From contig RYFE02000044.1 in NCBI GenBank assembly GCA_004138175.2, forward strand, positions 1 through 40,555: a stretch of 40,555 nucleotides of DNA, read 5' to 3'. Shown piece by piece: positions 30,448 through 38,450 of this stretch. Each line of letters starts with the position of its first letter. The stretch's first letter is position 1. A model generated the notes under the pieces. That model searched no databases. It was not told the origin of the DNA and saw only the letters and a list, made by a program, of their open reading frames with translations. This DNA comes from Chloroflexales bacterium ZM16-3 (lineage in GTDB: Bacteria > Chloroflexota > Chloroflexia > Chloroflexales > Chloroflexaceae). The position numbers and the translations under genes are program-made.

Positions 30448-30724
30448 CCCTCACTCCCCAGCCCCCTCCCTTATTAGGGGCGGACAGAACGTTTGGGCGA
30501 TAAGGTAATTCATGGCGTTGGGGCGACTTTTGGCCCTCACCCCCCCAGCCCCCTCTCCCGCTGCGGCGGGAGAGGGGGGGCGATCCTTTGCTGATGCAGT
30601 GAATGGTTGCGTGAAACACTTTTTCTGTCCGCCCCTAAACCCTGAGCGGGAGAGAGGGGGTATTCTGCACCAGGAAGGGATACACCCCCCTCTCCCTCAA
30701 AGGGAGAGGGGCTGGGGGTGAGGG
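30448..30724. repeat. Cluster of ccctcacccccagccc-type palindromes
   Basis: This is most of the 335-bp gap between the FAH and malic enzyme genes. ccctcac-ccccagcccc arms on the left are answered by ggggctgggggtgagggg on the right. A separate 12-bp hairpin (cccctctcccgc / gcgggagagggg) lies near 30550. No gene is visible. An element with its own inverted ends (30475-30637) interrupts the cluster. Confidence 0.75.
30475..30637. mobile_element. MITE-like 163-bp element with 15-bp inverted ends
   Basis: taggggcggacagaa (30475-30489) is repeated exactly inverted at 30623-30637. No coding capacity. It breaks the surrounding C-rich palindrome, which suggests insertion. No target-site duplication is certain and no transposase is nearby. 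Confidence 0.5.
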
Positions 30725-30773
30725 GCGTCCGGCGGTGAGCAGAGTCGCGCCAGCCGCTCTCTGCCCACCCGCG

Positions 30774-32195
30774 TCACGTGTTTGTTGGGATGTGGGTGCG
30801 CCGCGCGATCCCTTCGTCGATGGCGGCCTGGGCCACTGCCGCCGCGATCGCCGGGACGACGTGGCGGTTAAAAACGCTGGGGATGATATACTCCTCGCTC
30901 ACCTCATCGGGCGGGATCACCCCGGCCAGAGCCTCGGCGGCGGCAAGCCGCATCCCTGAGGTCATCTTTTGGGCGTGAACATCCAGGGCGCCACGGAAGA
31001 TGCCAGGGAAGCTCAGCACATTGTTGATCTGGTTGGGCTGATCTGAGCGCCCGGTGGCCACCACGCGGGCATACTGCCGCAGCATGTCGGGGTCGCCCTC
31101 GGGCACTGGGTTGGCCAGGGCGAAGACGATCGCGTTCCACGCCATGCTCTGGATCATCTCTGGGCTGAGGATGTTGCCGCGCGAGACGCCAATAAACACA
31201 TCGGAGCCAGCCATGGCGTCGGCCAAGTCGCCCCGCCGCTGGTCGCGGTTGGTCTGCGAGGCGATGATCCGCTGCATCGGCGTCTGGAGGGCGTCGTCGC
31301 CGCTGCGGATGATCCCGTGGCGGTCGACGGCGATAACATCACCGATGCCAGCCTCAAGCAGGGCGCGGATGATCGCCGTGCCGGCCGCACCCACGCCGTT
31401 CACCACGGCGCGCACATCTTTGATCTGCTTGCCCGCCAGGAGCAAGGCGTTGCGCAGGGCGGCGAGCACCACCACCGCCGTGCCGTGCTGGTCGTCGTGC
31501 ATAACGGGGATGTCCAGGCTCTCGTGGAGCCGCCCCTCGACGAGGAAGCAGCTCGGCGAGGCGATATCCTCCAGGTTGATCCCGCCGAAGCTGGGCGCAA
31601 TCTGCTCGACCGTCTGCACGATGATGTCGGGGTCCTGCGAGCGCAGGCAGATCGGCACGGCGTCGATGTCGGCCAGCTCCTTGAAGAGGATGGCCTTGCC
31701 CTCCATCACCGGCATGGCCGCCTCGGGGCCAAGGTTGCCCAGGCCGAGGATGGCGCTGCCGTCGCTCACCACCGCCACGCTGTTGCGCTTCCATGTGTAG
31801 GTGAATGCCTTGGCGGGATCGTTGGCGATCGCCGTGCAGACACGGGCGACGCCGGGGGTGTAGGCGATCGAGAGGTCATCGCGGGTCTTGAGCGGCACGC
31901 GGCTCTGCATGGCCAGCTTGCCGCCCAGGTGGGCCAGCAGGATGCGGTCGCTCACCCGGATGACACGGGCGCCGGGCACGGCGTTGATCGCGCCGGCGAG
32001 CCGTTCGCCGCGCTCCTCATCGTGAACGCGCACGGTGATGTCGCGCACCAGCAGGTTGCGCTCGGCGCGGACGATGTCGATCGCGCCGATATCACCGCCG
32101 ATATCGCCGATGACGGTGGCGATACGGCCGAGCATGCCCGGCTGGTTATCGATCTCGCAGCGCAGAGTCAGTGTGTAGGATACTCCGACGGACAT
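30774..32195 (-). CDS. NAD-type malic enzyme with N-terminal ACT domain
   Basis: A 473-aa enzyme that decarboxylates malate to pyruvate with NAD(P)+. Residues about 5-85 form an ACT-like domain (LRCEIDNQPGMLGRIATVIG) that may bind an amino acid regulator. The malic core follows: SIAYTPGVARVC with the catalytic Tyr, WKRNSVAVVSDGSAILGLG, VMEGKAILFKEL, the metal-binding VMHDDQHGTAVV, the nucleotide fold VVNGVGAAGTAII and LANPVPEGDP. The ATG at 32195 is chosen because AAGGGAGAC precedes it and the ACT domain begins there; a longer frame upstream runs through repeat sequence and an antisense gene start. ACT-malic enzymes are common in bacteria. It is divergent from the hydrogenase-like operon. Confidence 0.92.
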   Translation of the reverse strand: MSVGVSYTLTLRCEIDNQPGMLGRIATVIGDIGGDIGAIDIVRAERNLLVRDITVRVHDEERGERLAGAINAVPGARVIRVSDRILLAHLGGKLAMQSRVPLKTRDDLSIAYTPGVARVCTAIANDPAKAFTYTWKRNSVAVVSDGSAILGLGNLGPEAAMPVMEGKAILFKELADIDAVPICLRSQDPDIIVQTVEQIAPSFGGINLEDIASPSCFLVEGRLHESLDIPVMHDDQHGTAVVVLAALRNALLLAGKQIKDVRAVVNGVGAAGTAIIRALLEAGIGDVIAVDRHGIIRSGDDALQTPMQRIIASQTNRDQRRGDLADAMAGSDVFIGVSRGNILSPEMIQSMAWNAIVFALANPVPEGDPDMLRQYARVVATGRSDQPNQINNVLSFPGIFRGALDVHAQKMTSGMRLAAAEALAGVIPPDEVSEEYIIPSVFNRHVVPAIAAAVAQAAIDEGIARRTHIPTNT

Positions 32196-32208
32196 ATGTC
32201 TCCCTTTC

Positions 32209-32277
32209 GATTGCAGGTTGTAGGTTGCAGATTGTAGATTGCAGATTGCAGTGATGGTTTCAATCTGCAATCTGCAA
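32209..32277. repeat. Inverted attgcagattgtag repeat
   Basis: Forward heptamers (with some ggttg variants) and a shorter reverse-complement array lie in the divergent space just before the malic enzyme ribosome site. Confidence 0.8.
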
Positions 32278-32324
32278 TGGCGCGATAGCGCCGCATGGTA
32301 CCACAGCTTATCCGATAGCCTGTG

Positions 32325-32333
32325 TGGTATAAT
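32325..32333 (+). promoter_or_regulatory. Extended -10 of the hydrogenase-like operon
   Basis: TGG followed by a perfect TATAAT (32328-32333), 35 bp before the GTG start. accacag / ctgtgtggt flank it as an imperfect inverted repeat that could be an operator. Confidence 0.6.
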
Positions 32334-32368
32334 GCGCCCTCGACGCCACTCTACTGCGGGAGATCTGC

Positions 32369-33439
32369 GTGAGCTACACCCTGACGCTTGAGCCGGCCGC
32401 GGCTGCCTGGCGTGGCCCCCAGCAGCTGGTGCTGAAGGTTGCCGCCGAGCGAGTTGCCGATGTAGAGTATCGCCTGGATCTGCCCACGCGCCCGCGCGCC
32501 GCCGGCAAGCCCGCCCTGCTCCAGGAGGTTGCCCGCATCTGCCCAACATGCACACACGCCCACAGCCTGGCCTTCTCGCTGGCGGTCGAGTCGCTGCTGG
32601 GCCGTGATGCGCCGCCGCGCGCCGCCCGGTTGCGTCTGGTCGCCGCCGAGCTTGAGCGGGCCGTCTCGCACCTGGTCACCCTGGACGCGATCTTTGTCAC
32701 TATGGGAATGACGCATCTGGCGGCATCTCTGGCTGGGCTGCGCGATACGGCTGCGCAGGGGATGGCCTTGCTGGCCGGTGCCCCCGATGGCGGCGCGCTC
32801 ATCCTGCCGGGCGGCCTGCGCCGCGACCTGTCCGACGATGAGCGCCTCGGGCTACGCCAGCTGCTCTCTGGCGCGAGCCGACGGCTCTACCAGCTTGCCG
32901 ACTCGGTGATTGACCAGCGGCTCATCCTGGCCCGCACGGTGGAGGTGGGCGTCCTAAGCGGCTCGGCGGTGACGCAGTTTGGCCTGCACGGCCCGCTGGC
33001 CAGGGCCTCGGGCATCACGGAAGATGTGCGCCTAGACACGCCCTATGGCGCCTACGGCGATCTGTCGCCCCAGCTGATCACCCAGGAGAGCGGCGATGTC
33101 TACGCCCGGCTAGTGCTGCTGCTGCTTGAGGCGCTAGAGAGCCTCAAGCTGAGCGACCGGGCGCTGGAGGATCTGCCCGATGGCCCGCTGAGCGCCCAGA
33201 TGCCGGCCAGCCTGCCGGAGGGCGAGGGCGTAGCCACGGTGGAGGCGCCCAGGGGGGCGCTGCGCTACCGCGTCGAGAGCGACGGGCGACGGATCAGCGG
33301 CTACCAGGCCGATCCGTCACCGCAGCTCGACCGCCTGCTGGCCAGGACGATCCTCAGCCGGGCCGCGCTCGATGACGTGGTGCTAATCGCGCTCTCGACC
33401 GACCCGTGTAGCGCGTGTCAGGGGGCGAGCGGCGAGTGA
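32369..33439 (+). CDS. Group 4 [NiFe]-hydrogenase-like large subunit (NuoD/EchE/HycE-related)
   Basis: A 356-aa protein, the length of EchE/CooH-type large subunits. The first metal motif is RICPTCTHAHS: Cys58, Cys61 and His65 in the spacing of the family's RxCGICxxxH, but with Pro-Thr in place of Gly-Ile. The last is STDPCSACQG: Cys347 and Cys350 in the place of DPCxxC, with Gln-Gly after it in place of the usual basic or His position. All four Ni-ligand cysteines are therefore present, unlike in NuoD. Internal matches include RLRLVAAELERAVSHL and DTPYGAYGDL. It begins with GTG after GGGAG and its own -10. It is followed by four membrane subunits. No electron-transfer subunit is in the window. 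Function could be H2-linked or a different redox reaction. Confidence 0.8.
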   Translation: MSYTLTLEPAAAAWRGPQQLVLKVAAERVADVEYRLDLPTRPRAAGKPALLQEVARICPTCTHAHSLAFSLAVESLLGRDAPPRAARLRLVAAELERAVSHLVTLDAIFVTMGMTHLAASLAGLRDTAAQGMALLAGAPDGGALILPGGLRRDLSDDERLGLRQLLSGASRRLYQLADSVIDQRLILARTVEVGVLSGSAVTQFGLHGPLARASGITEDVRLDTPYGAYGDLSPQLITQESGDVYARLVLLLLEALESLKLSDRALEDLPDGPLSAQMPASLPEGEGVATVEAPRGALRYRVESDGRRISGYQADPSPQLDRLLARTILSRAALDDVVLIALSTDPCSACQGASGE

Positions 33440-33482
33440 TTGCAGATTGCAGATTACTGATTGCAGATTGCAGATTGCAGAT
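33438..33482. repeat. attgcag-family repeat after the large subunit
   Basis: Repeated gattgcag units, with one gattactg variant, start within the TGA stop of the large subunit and occupy the first third of the 121-bp junction. The rest of the junction shows nothing clear. Confidence 0.8.
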
Positions 33483-33560
33483 GGACACCCTCGCATCCTC
33501 GCGTAATCCGCAATACGGCGCATTCCCAACTAGGATGCCAAGTCTGCACTTGTACCATAT

Positions 33561-35282
33561 ATGCTAGTCATCGTTGTTAGCCTGCTTCTGATCGTGGCCG
33601 CTGCCTGCTTCGGGCTGAGCCGCGTTGTCGCGACGCGCCTGCTGGGCCTGGGCGCGGCCGCCGCCTGTGTCGTAGGTGGCCTGCTGCTCCTCGCCGCGCC
33701 GGCGGTCTTCCCGGATCTGGCCTTCCCCACCTTCAGCGTTGGCAGCGCCTCTTTCGATCTGGCGGGACGCCTGAGCCCCGGCGATCTTGCGCTGGCGGTA
33801 GCGCTGCTCTGGGGCGGGGCGATGGCCCTGGCGGCCCTGGCGGCGGCTATCGCCCCGACTGTACGCAACTTCGGCGCGATCTTTGGCTGGGCATGCCTGG
33901 CGATTGTCGCTACCTTGCTTGGGCATGCCGCGTCACCGCTCTCGATGATCACGCCCCTGGCGTGGTCGATCGGCACCCTGGCGAGCTACGCCGCCCTGCG
34001 GGCCAGCGGTGCCCTTGGACAGAGCGAGGCGATGCCGCGCGGGCTGGCCCTCGGGCTCCTGGCCAGCGGCCTGCTGCTCGGCGCATTGCTCGGTGCGCGG
34101 GCGGCGATCTCGCAGGGCGAGCTGCCCGCGCCCGGTATTGCCATTGCGCTGCTGCTGGCCGCGCTGGCGATGGCTGGCGCGGCACCGTTCGGCATGGCCC
34201 GCGATGAGGCGGTGGAGGCACCGGCCCCGCTCGGCGCGCTGATCTACGGCCTCGTCATGCCAACCCTCGGTGTGGGCTACCTGCTGCGCCTGGTCGCCTC
34301 CCTCCCAATCTTGCCGACGCCCTGGGCGACGACGCTGGTTGCCTTCGGCGCGGTGGGTGCCCTGGCGAGCGCCGCCGGAGCCTACGGCGAGGGGCGGCTG
34401 CGCCCGCTGCTCGGCTGGGTCGCTGGCGCGCAGGTCTGCCTCGTGGTGGCCGCCGCCGGGCTCTCCGGCCCCCTGGCCGCCCTGGCCGGCCCGGCCCTGC
34501 TGATCAACCTAATGCTGTCCTCGGTCGCTGGCGCGGCCGCCGTGGTGGATCTGGAGCGGAACACGGGCGGCGACGCCTTCGCCGAGGCGGAGCCGGGGCC
34601 GCGACTGGCGTTCGCCGGTGTCCTCTGGGCTGTGGCCAGCGCGGCGGCCCTGGGCATCCCGCCGCTCTGGGGCTTCTGGGGACGGCGCTGGCTCTTCGAG
34701 GCCGCCCTTGAGCAGATGCCATGGGCGCTGCCGCCCCTCGTGGCCGGTGCGGCGCTGCTCGCCCTGGCGCTGATCATGCCCCTCGCCCGCTTCTGGCCCG
34801 CGCCCGACCCGCGCAGCCACCCGGCTGCCCCCGGCCAGTTCGACCTCCTCGCCGGCGCTATGAGTCTGGCCCCGCTGTTGCTGCTCGGGGTCGCCCCGCA
34901 GCTGGCCTGGTCGCTCTGGATGCGCGCCCTGCCCTTCGCCCCGCCCGAGCTGCCGGTGAGCCCTGCTGGGCAGGGTGTGGCCGTTGCCCTCGGCCTGATT
35001 GTTGCGATCCTGGCCCTGCTGATCGCCCGCGCGCCCGTCGCCCGGCAGATCGCCCGCGACCCCGAGGAGGTCACGGTGCAGCTGGCGGGCGACGCCCTCG
35101 GCCAGAGCCTGCGTCCGCTATCCTGGCTCGGTCGCGCCGACTCACTCCTCGCCGCGATCTGGGCCGGGATGCTCCAGGCCAGCCGCTGGCTCCAGGTCAT
35201 CATGTCTGTCTTCGAGCAGCGCTATTACCTGCTGGGCGTCCTGGTGGCGCTCCTGGTGGTGATGCTCCTGATGGCGCAGTAG
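33561..35282 (+). CDS. HyfB/NuoL-like antiporter-type membrane subunit
   Basis: A 573-aa protein of about 14 membrane segments, related to the proton-translocating NuoL/M/N and hydrogenase-4 HyfB subunits. Family traits are the TM5-like PLAWSIGTLASYAALRA and the APAPLGALIYGLVMPTLGVG segment, which matches the PTPVSALIHAATMVTAG signature. Two key residues seem changed: the family's WE in TM5 is Trp135-Ser136, and the Lys of KSAQLP is non-basic (around Met204, in AMAGAAPFGMA). GIPPLWGFWGRRWLFEAAL fits the later conserved region. The start ATG has no visible ribosome site. It is the second gene of the cluster. The alignment is by eye, so the loss of charged residues needs a proper comparison. 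Confidence 0.75.
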   Translation: MLVIVVSLLLIVAAACFGLSRVVATRLLGLGAAAACVVGGLLLLAAPAVFPDLAFPTFSVGSASFDLAGRLSPGDLALAVALLWGGAMALAALAAAIAPTVRNFGAIFGWACLAIVATLLGHAASPLSMITPLAWSIGTLASYAALRASGALGQSEAMPRGLALGLLASGLLLGALLGARAAISQGELPAPGIAIALLLAALAMAGAAPFGMARDEAVEAPAPLGALIYGLVMPTLGVGYLLRLVASLPILPTPWATTLVAFGAVGALASAAGAYGEGRLRPLLGWVAGAQVCLVVAAAGLSGPLAALAGPALLINLMLSSVAGAAAVVDLERNTGGDAFAEAEPGPRLAFAGVLWAVASAAALGIPPLWGFWGRRWLFEAALEQMPWALPPLVAGAALLALALIMPLARFWPAPDPRSHPAAPGQFDLLAGAMSLAPLLLLGVAPQLAWSLWMRALPFAPPELPVSPAGQGVAVALGLIVAILALLIARAPVARQIARDPEEVTVQLAGDALGQSLRPLSWLGRADSLLAAIWAGMLQASRWLQVIMSVFEQRYYLLGVLVALLVVMLLMAQ

Positions 35283-35304
35283 AGGACACAGAGGACAGGC
35301 ACTC

Positions 35305-36030
35305 ATGCAAATTAACTGGTTGTTGATAGGAATAGGGGTGACGGCGGCCGTCGTGCTACTGTTTCGCGACTGGAGGCTAACCTTCCCCGCCCTGCTGCTC
35401 AACTACATCTCGCTGGCGATCTTCCTGGCCGAGCAGAAGTTTGTCGCGCCCGATATGATCCTGGTTGGCCAGATGAGCACGCTGGTGCTGGTGAAGCTGA
35501 TCACCGGGGTTGCGGTGACGCTGATCCTGACGCTCACGGCGCTGACCTTCTCGCGGGAGTACGGCCTGGAGAACCTGGATGAGTTCGGCCTGTCCGAGCT
35601 ACGGAGAGCCGCCCGCGCCGCGCAGCGCCAGCGGGCCAGCCAGCCCTTCCACATGAGCGACTATGTGGTGCCCTTCTGGGCGGGCATACTGGCCCTCTTC
35701 GCCAGCACATCCCTGCCCTGGATCTACGCGATCGCGCCGACGCCGGCCGCCGACTTCGCCTGGTACTGGCTGGTGCTCACCGGGGTGCTGACGATCGCCA
35801 CCGCCAGCGACCTGCTGAAGATCGGGCTGGGCCTGCTGCTCTGCGCCAGCGGCGTAGATGTGCTCTACACGGCGGTGGTGAGCACGCCGAGCGCCAGCGG
35901 GCTGAACGTGATCCCCCTGGCCCTGCTTAGCCAGGTCCATATCCTGCTCGCCCTAGCCATCGCCTACCTGAGCGGGCTGCTCTACGGCCGCCTGAAGACG
36001 CTGGAGCTGAACGAGCTCTACAAACGGTAA
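35305..36030 (+). CDS. HyfE/NuoK-like membrane subunit
   Basis: A 241-aa membrane protein. The first half has three hydrophobic segments and a charged loop (EYGLENLDEFGLSELRRAA). The second half, LLKIGLGLLLCASGVDVLYT then LALLSQVHILLALAIAYLSG, resembles the NuoK/HyfE pattern, with the position usually held by the conserved Glu (ENG) occupied by Ala-Ser-Gly near residue 182. It ends with a basic tail. The ATG is preceded by AGGACAGG, 22 bp after the HyfB-like gene, the tightest junction of the cluster. The HyfE call rests on context and this C-terminal pattern. Confidence 0.6.
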   Translation: MQINWLLIGIGVTAAVVLLFRDWRLTFPALLLNYISLAIFLAEQKFVAPDMILVGQMSTLVLVKLITGVAVTLILTLTALTFSREYGLENLDEFGLSELRRAARAAQRQRASQPFHMSDYVVPFWAGILALFASTSLPWIYAIAPTPAADFAWYWLVLTGVLTIATASDLLKIGLGLLLCASGVDVLYTAVVSTPSASGLNVIPLALLSQVHILLALAIAYLSGLLYGRLKTLELNELYKR

Positions 36031-36031
36031 T

Positions 36032-36102
36032 TATGAATGTTGAAGGTTGAGTATTGAATGCTTAGAGCATTCAGCATTCAACCTTCAACATTCAACATTC
36101 AT
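36032..36102. repeat. Inverted attgaatgttgaaggttga repeat
   Basis: A second heptamer-like family: atgaatgttgaaggttga on the left and its complement (tcaaccttcaacattcaac) on the right, ending against the ATG of the next gene and displacing any ribosome site. Confidence 0.85.
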
Positions 36103-37554
36103 ATGCTCTACCTTCTGCTCATCTTCTTCCCAATTACGATGGCCGCGAGCGCCTTTGTGCTGCGGAAGAACAGCGGCCTCGCGATCTCCATCGCCCTCGG
36201 GACGGTGATCACCTGCATGCTGATCGCCGCGCAGATCCCGCTAGACAACCCGACGCGCTTTGTGGGCGTCACGCTGACCCTAAACGCGCTGAACCGCATG
36301 TTTATGCTGCTGTTCCTGGCGCTGGGCGGGTTCGCCTTTGTGGCAGCATGGCACCTGCCCCACGGCGAGAACTTTGTGCCCACGACACTGCTCCTGCTCA
36401 GCGAGATTAGCGGGGTGCTGCTACTCCAGAACCCGTTTATCACCACGCTGCTGCTGGCGGTGACGGGGCTGAGCGCGGTGCTGGCGATTGTGGATCTGCC
36501 GGCGGGCACGAGCAGCCTGGTGGGAACGCGGGCCATCGCGGCGGCCCTGAAGTACCTGGTGCTGATGGTGCTTGCGGCGATGCTGATGTATATCGCCTTT
36601 GTGCTGACCGACATCTTCCGGCCGGGCGAGCTGCCGGGGCGGATCTCGCTGGCCCACTTCATCCTGGCCCTGCTGGCGGTGAGCTTCGCGCTGCGCCTCG
36701 CGCTCATCCCCTTCCACGCCTGGCTGATCGACCTGATGGAGCACGCCGAACTGCTGGCGGTGGCGCTGGTGATCACGCTGTTGAACACCAGCAGCCTGCT
36801 GGTTCTGCTGATGGCCTTCCAGAGCTTCCCGACGCTGCTCATCGAGAACGAGCTGTCGCTGACCGTGATGCGGATCGGCGCGGCGATCAGCGCGCTGCTG
36901 GGGGCGGGGCTGGCGCTGGGGGCGAGATCGCTGCGGCGCGGCCTAGCCTACCTGATCCTCTACAATTGTGGTATGGTATTCTATGGGCTGTCCTCGGTGT
37001 CTACCCTCGGCCTAACCGGCGCAGTCTTCGGCGCGCTGAACCAAACCCTGGCGGTGCTACTGCTCCTTGTGAGCCTGTCCTTGATCGAGCGGCCCGACGG
37101 GCGCACGCCGGGGGTGCAGCGGCGCGATCTGCTGCGGCGCTGGCCGGTGGCCGGGATGGGGCTGCTGGCCGGGGGGCTCTCGCTGATCGGCATGCCGCCC
37201 CTGGGCGGTGCGATGAGCCACCTCCTAATCTACCAGGCGGCGGCGGAGAAGGGCTGGCCCGAGCTGCTGGCGCTGCTCGCGGCGACGCTGCTGGCCGGGC
37301 TGGGCCTGGCCCGCGCCGCCCACGAACATCTGCTTGGGCCGAGCGAGGACGAGGTTGTCCCCGAGCCGCTGATGCTCGGCGAGACGGAGCTCGACCGGCC
37401 CGCGCCGCGTCGGCTGGCCCCGGAGCCGCGCAGCGCTGCCGCCCTCACGCTGATCTTGCTACTGATCTGCCTGACGATTGGCCTCTACCCCGGCCCGCTC
37501 CTGACGACGATCGACGGGGCGATCCGCGAACTGGCGTTTATCCGGGCGTTGTGA
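36103..37554 (+). CDS. HyfF/NuoN-like antiporter-type membrane subunit
   Basis: A 483-aa protein of about 13 membrane segments. The family signature around TM7-8 is seen as FALRLALIPFHAWLIDLMEH (the usual afK..lvPfHtWLpdah). The Lys is Arg198 here, and the TM5 Glu position appears to be Thr121 (LLLAVTGLSAVLAI). TM6-like ALKYLVLMVLAAMLMYIAF keeps Lys150. LIGMPPLGGAMSHLLIYQAA matches the late GxPP segment. The ATG at 36103 begins a hydrophobic N-terminus; an in-frame upstream ATG at 36058 would add 15 repeat-encoded residues. Without a visible ribosome site, translation may rely on coupling to the upstream gene. Confidence 0.78.
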   Translation: MLYLLLIFFPITMAASAFVLRKNSGLAISIALGTVITCMLIAAQIPLDNPTRFVGVTLTLNALNRMFMLLFLALGGFAFVAAWHLPHGENFVPTTLLLLSEISGVLLLQNPFITTLLLAVTGLSAVLAIVDLPAGTSSLVGTRAIAAALKYLVLMVLAAMLMYIAFVLTDIFRPGELPGRISLAHFILALLAVSFALRLALIPFHAWLIDLMEHAELLAVALVITLLNTSSLLVLLMAFQSFPTLLIENELSLTVMRIGAAISALLGAGLALGARSLRRGLAYLILYNCGMVFYGLSSVSTLGLTGAVFGALNQTLAVLLLLVSLSLIERPDGRTPGVQRRDLLRRWPVAGMGLLAGGLSLIGMPPLGGAMSHLLIYQAAAEKGWPELLALLAATLLAGLGLARAAHEHLLGPSEDEVVPEPLMLGETELDRPAPRRLAPEPRSAAALTLILLLICLTIGLYPGPLLTTIDGAIRELAFIRAL

Positions 37555-37558
37555 GGAA

Positions 37559-37583
37559 GGGACGCAGCACGCTGCGCCCCTAC
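37559..37583. repeat. Degenerate gggacgcagc palindrome
   Basis: gggacgcagc-acgctgcgcccctac is a decayed member of the family at 20374 and 29488. It fills the junction between the HyfF- and NuoH-like genes and abuts the next start. Confidence 0.65.
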
Positions 37584-37591
37584 GAGTGGTG

Positions 37592-38413
37592 ATGGATATT
37601 CTGAGCATAATCCTGGCGGGCCTGATGTACCCCGGCCTGATCACGGCGCTGGCCCTGGGTCTGCTCTACCGGCTGCTGCTGACTGGCGCGGCCCCGAGGG
37701 TGCGTCCCGGCGCGGCCCTGGGATCGCGCGAGGGGCTGGCCGCACTGGCGGGCATTCTGTCCGCCGCTGCGGGGCTGGCCGCGCTGCCCTGGCCTTTCCA
37801 CCCGGCGGGCGCGCCTCGCGCATGGCTGTGGGCATGGGCTGGCCTGGAGCTAGCCTTTCTGCTGCCGCTCGTTCCGGCCCTGGCCTCCGGCGTGCCGAAG
37901 GTCGCGCGGGCCGCCATCCGTCGCGCGCAGATCGGCGTCTTTGGGCGAACGCTGCTCTGGGCGGCAATGGCCACCGGGCTGACGACCCATGCCTCCTGGG
38001 GGCTGAACGCGCTGCCGGCCCACCTGCTGGCCCTCGTCGCCACCGTGATCGCCTTCCCAATCGCGATTGGCTGGGGGCCGTTTGACGATGAGGTCAGCGT
38101 CACCGGGGCTGGCGTACAGGCCGGCCTACCGCCAGAGCTGCGGCAGATCGATGACCTTGCGCGCGACGTGGCATCGGGCGCGCTGCTGGCCGCTGCGCTG
38201 CTGGCCACGCTACCCACCGGAGTTGGGCCAGCCTGGCTCGCGACGATCATGATCGTCGCCGGGTTTACTGCGGCCACCGTCGCCATGCGCCGCCTGAGCG
38301 GTCGGCTGCCGCGCCTGTCGCTGCCGGCCATCCTGCGGCTCGGCTGGGCCTACGCGGCACCGCTCGCCGCCGCGGCCGCTGTCGCCCTGATCATCGCCGG
38401 GAGACTTGCGTAG
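37592..38413 (+). CDS. NuoH/HyfC-like membrane subunit
   Basis: A 273-aa protein with about eight membrane segments. In complex I and membrane hydrogenases this subunit sits next to the large subunit and couples it to the membrane arm. Visible family features are the N-terminal LAGLMYPGLITALALGLLYR, the Arg-rich loop PKVARAAIRRAQIG and the loop WGPFDDEVSVTGAGVQAGLP followed by ELRQIDDLARDVAS, in the place of NuoH's FD-x-x-EAE...E loop; only part of the acidic pattern is kept. ATG at 37592 is chosen; a GTG two codons earlier is also possible. No ribosome site is visible because a decayed palindrome lies upstream. Confidence 0.75.
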   Translation: MDILSIILAGLMYPGLITALALGLLYRLLLTGAAPRVRPGAALGSREGLAALAGILSAAAGLAALPWPFHPAGAPRAWLWAWAGLELAFLLPLVPALASGVPKVARAAIRRAQIGVFGRTLLWAAMATGLTTHASWGLNALPAHLLALVATVIAFPIAIGWGPFDDEVSVTGAGVQAGLPPELRQIDDLARDVASGALLAAALLATLPTGVGPAWLATIMIVAGFTAATVAMRRLSGRLPRLSLPAILRLGWAYAAPLAAAAAVALIIAGRLA

Positions 38414-38415
38414 CG

Positions 38416-38438
38416 CAATTGCAGATTGCAGATTGCAG
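38416..38438. repeat. Short attgcag-family repeat
   Basis: Three attgcag units between the NuoH-like gene and the ABC ATPase gene. Confidence 0.75.
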
Positions 38439-38450
38439 ACGGAGTGTGGT

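Noticed and set aside
32196-32555. In-frame upstream extension of the malic enzyme by about 120 residues.
   Set aside because: It runs through an interspersed repeat and over the start of the divergent large-subunit gene; the ATG at 32195 has a good ribosome site and starts the ACT domain.
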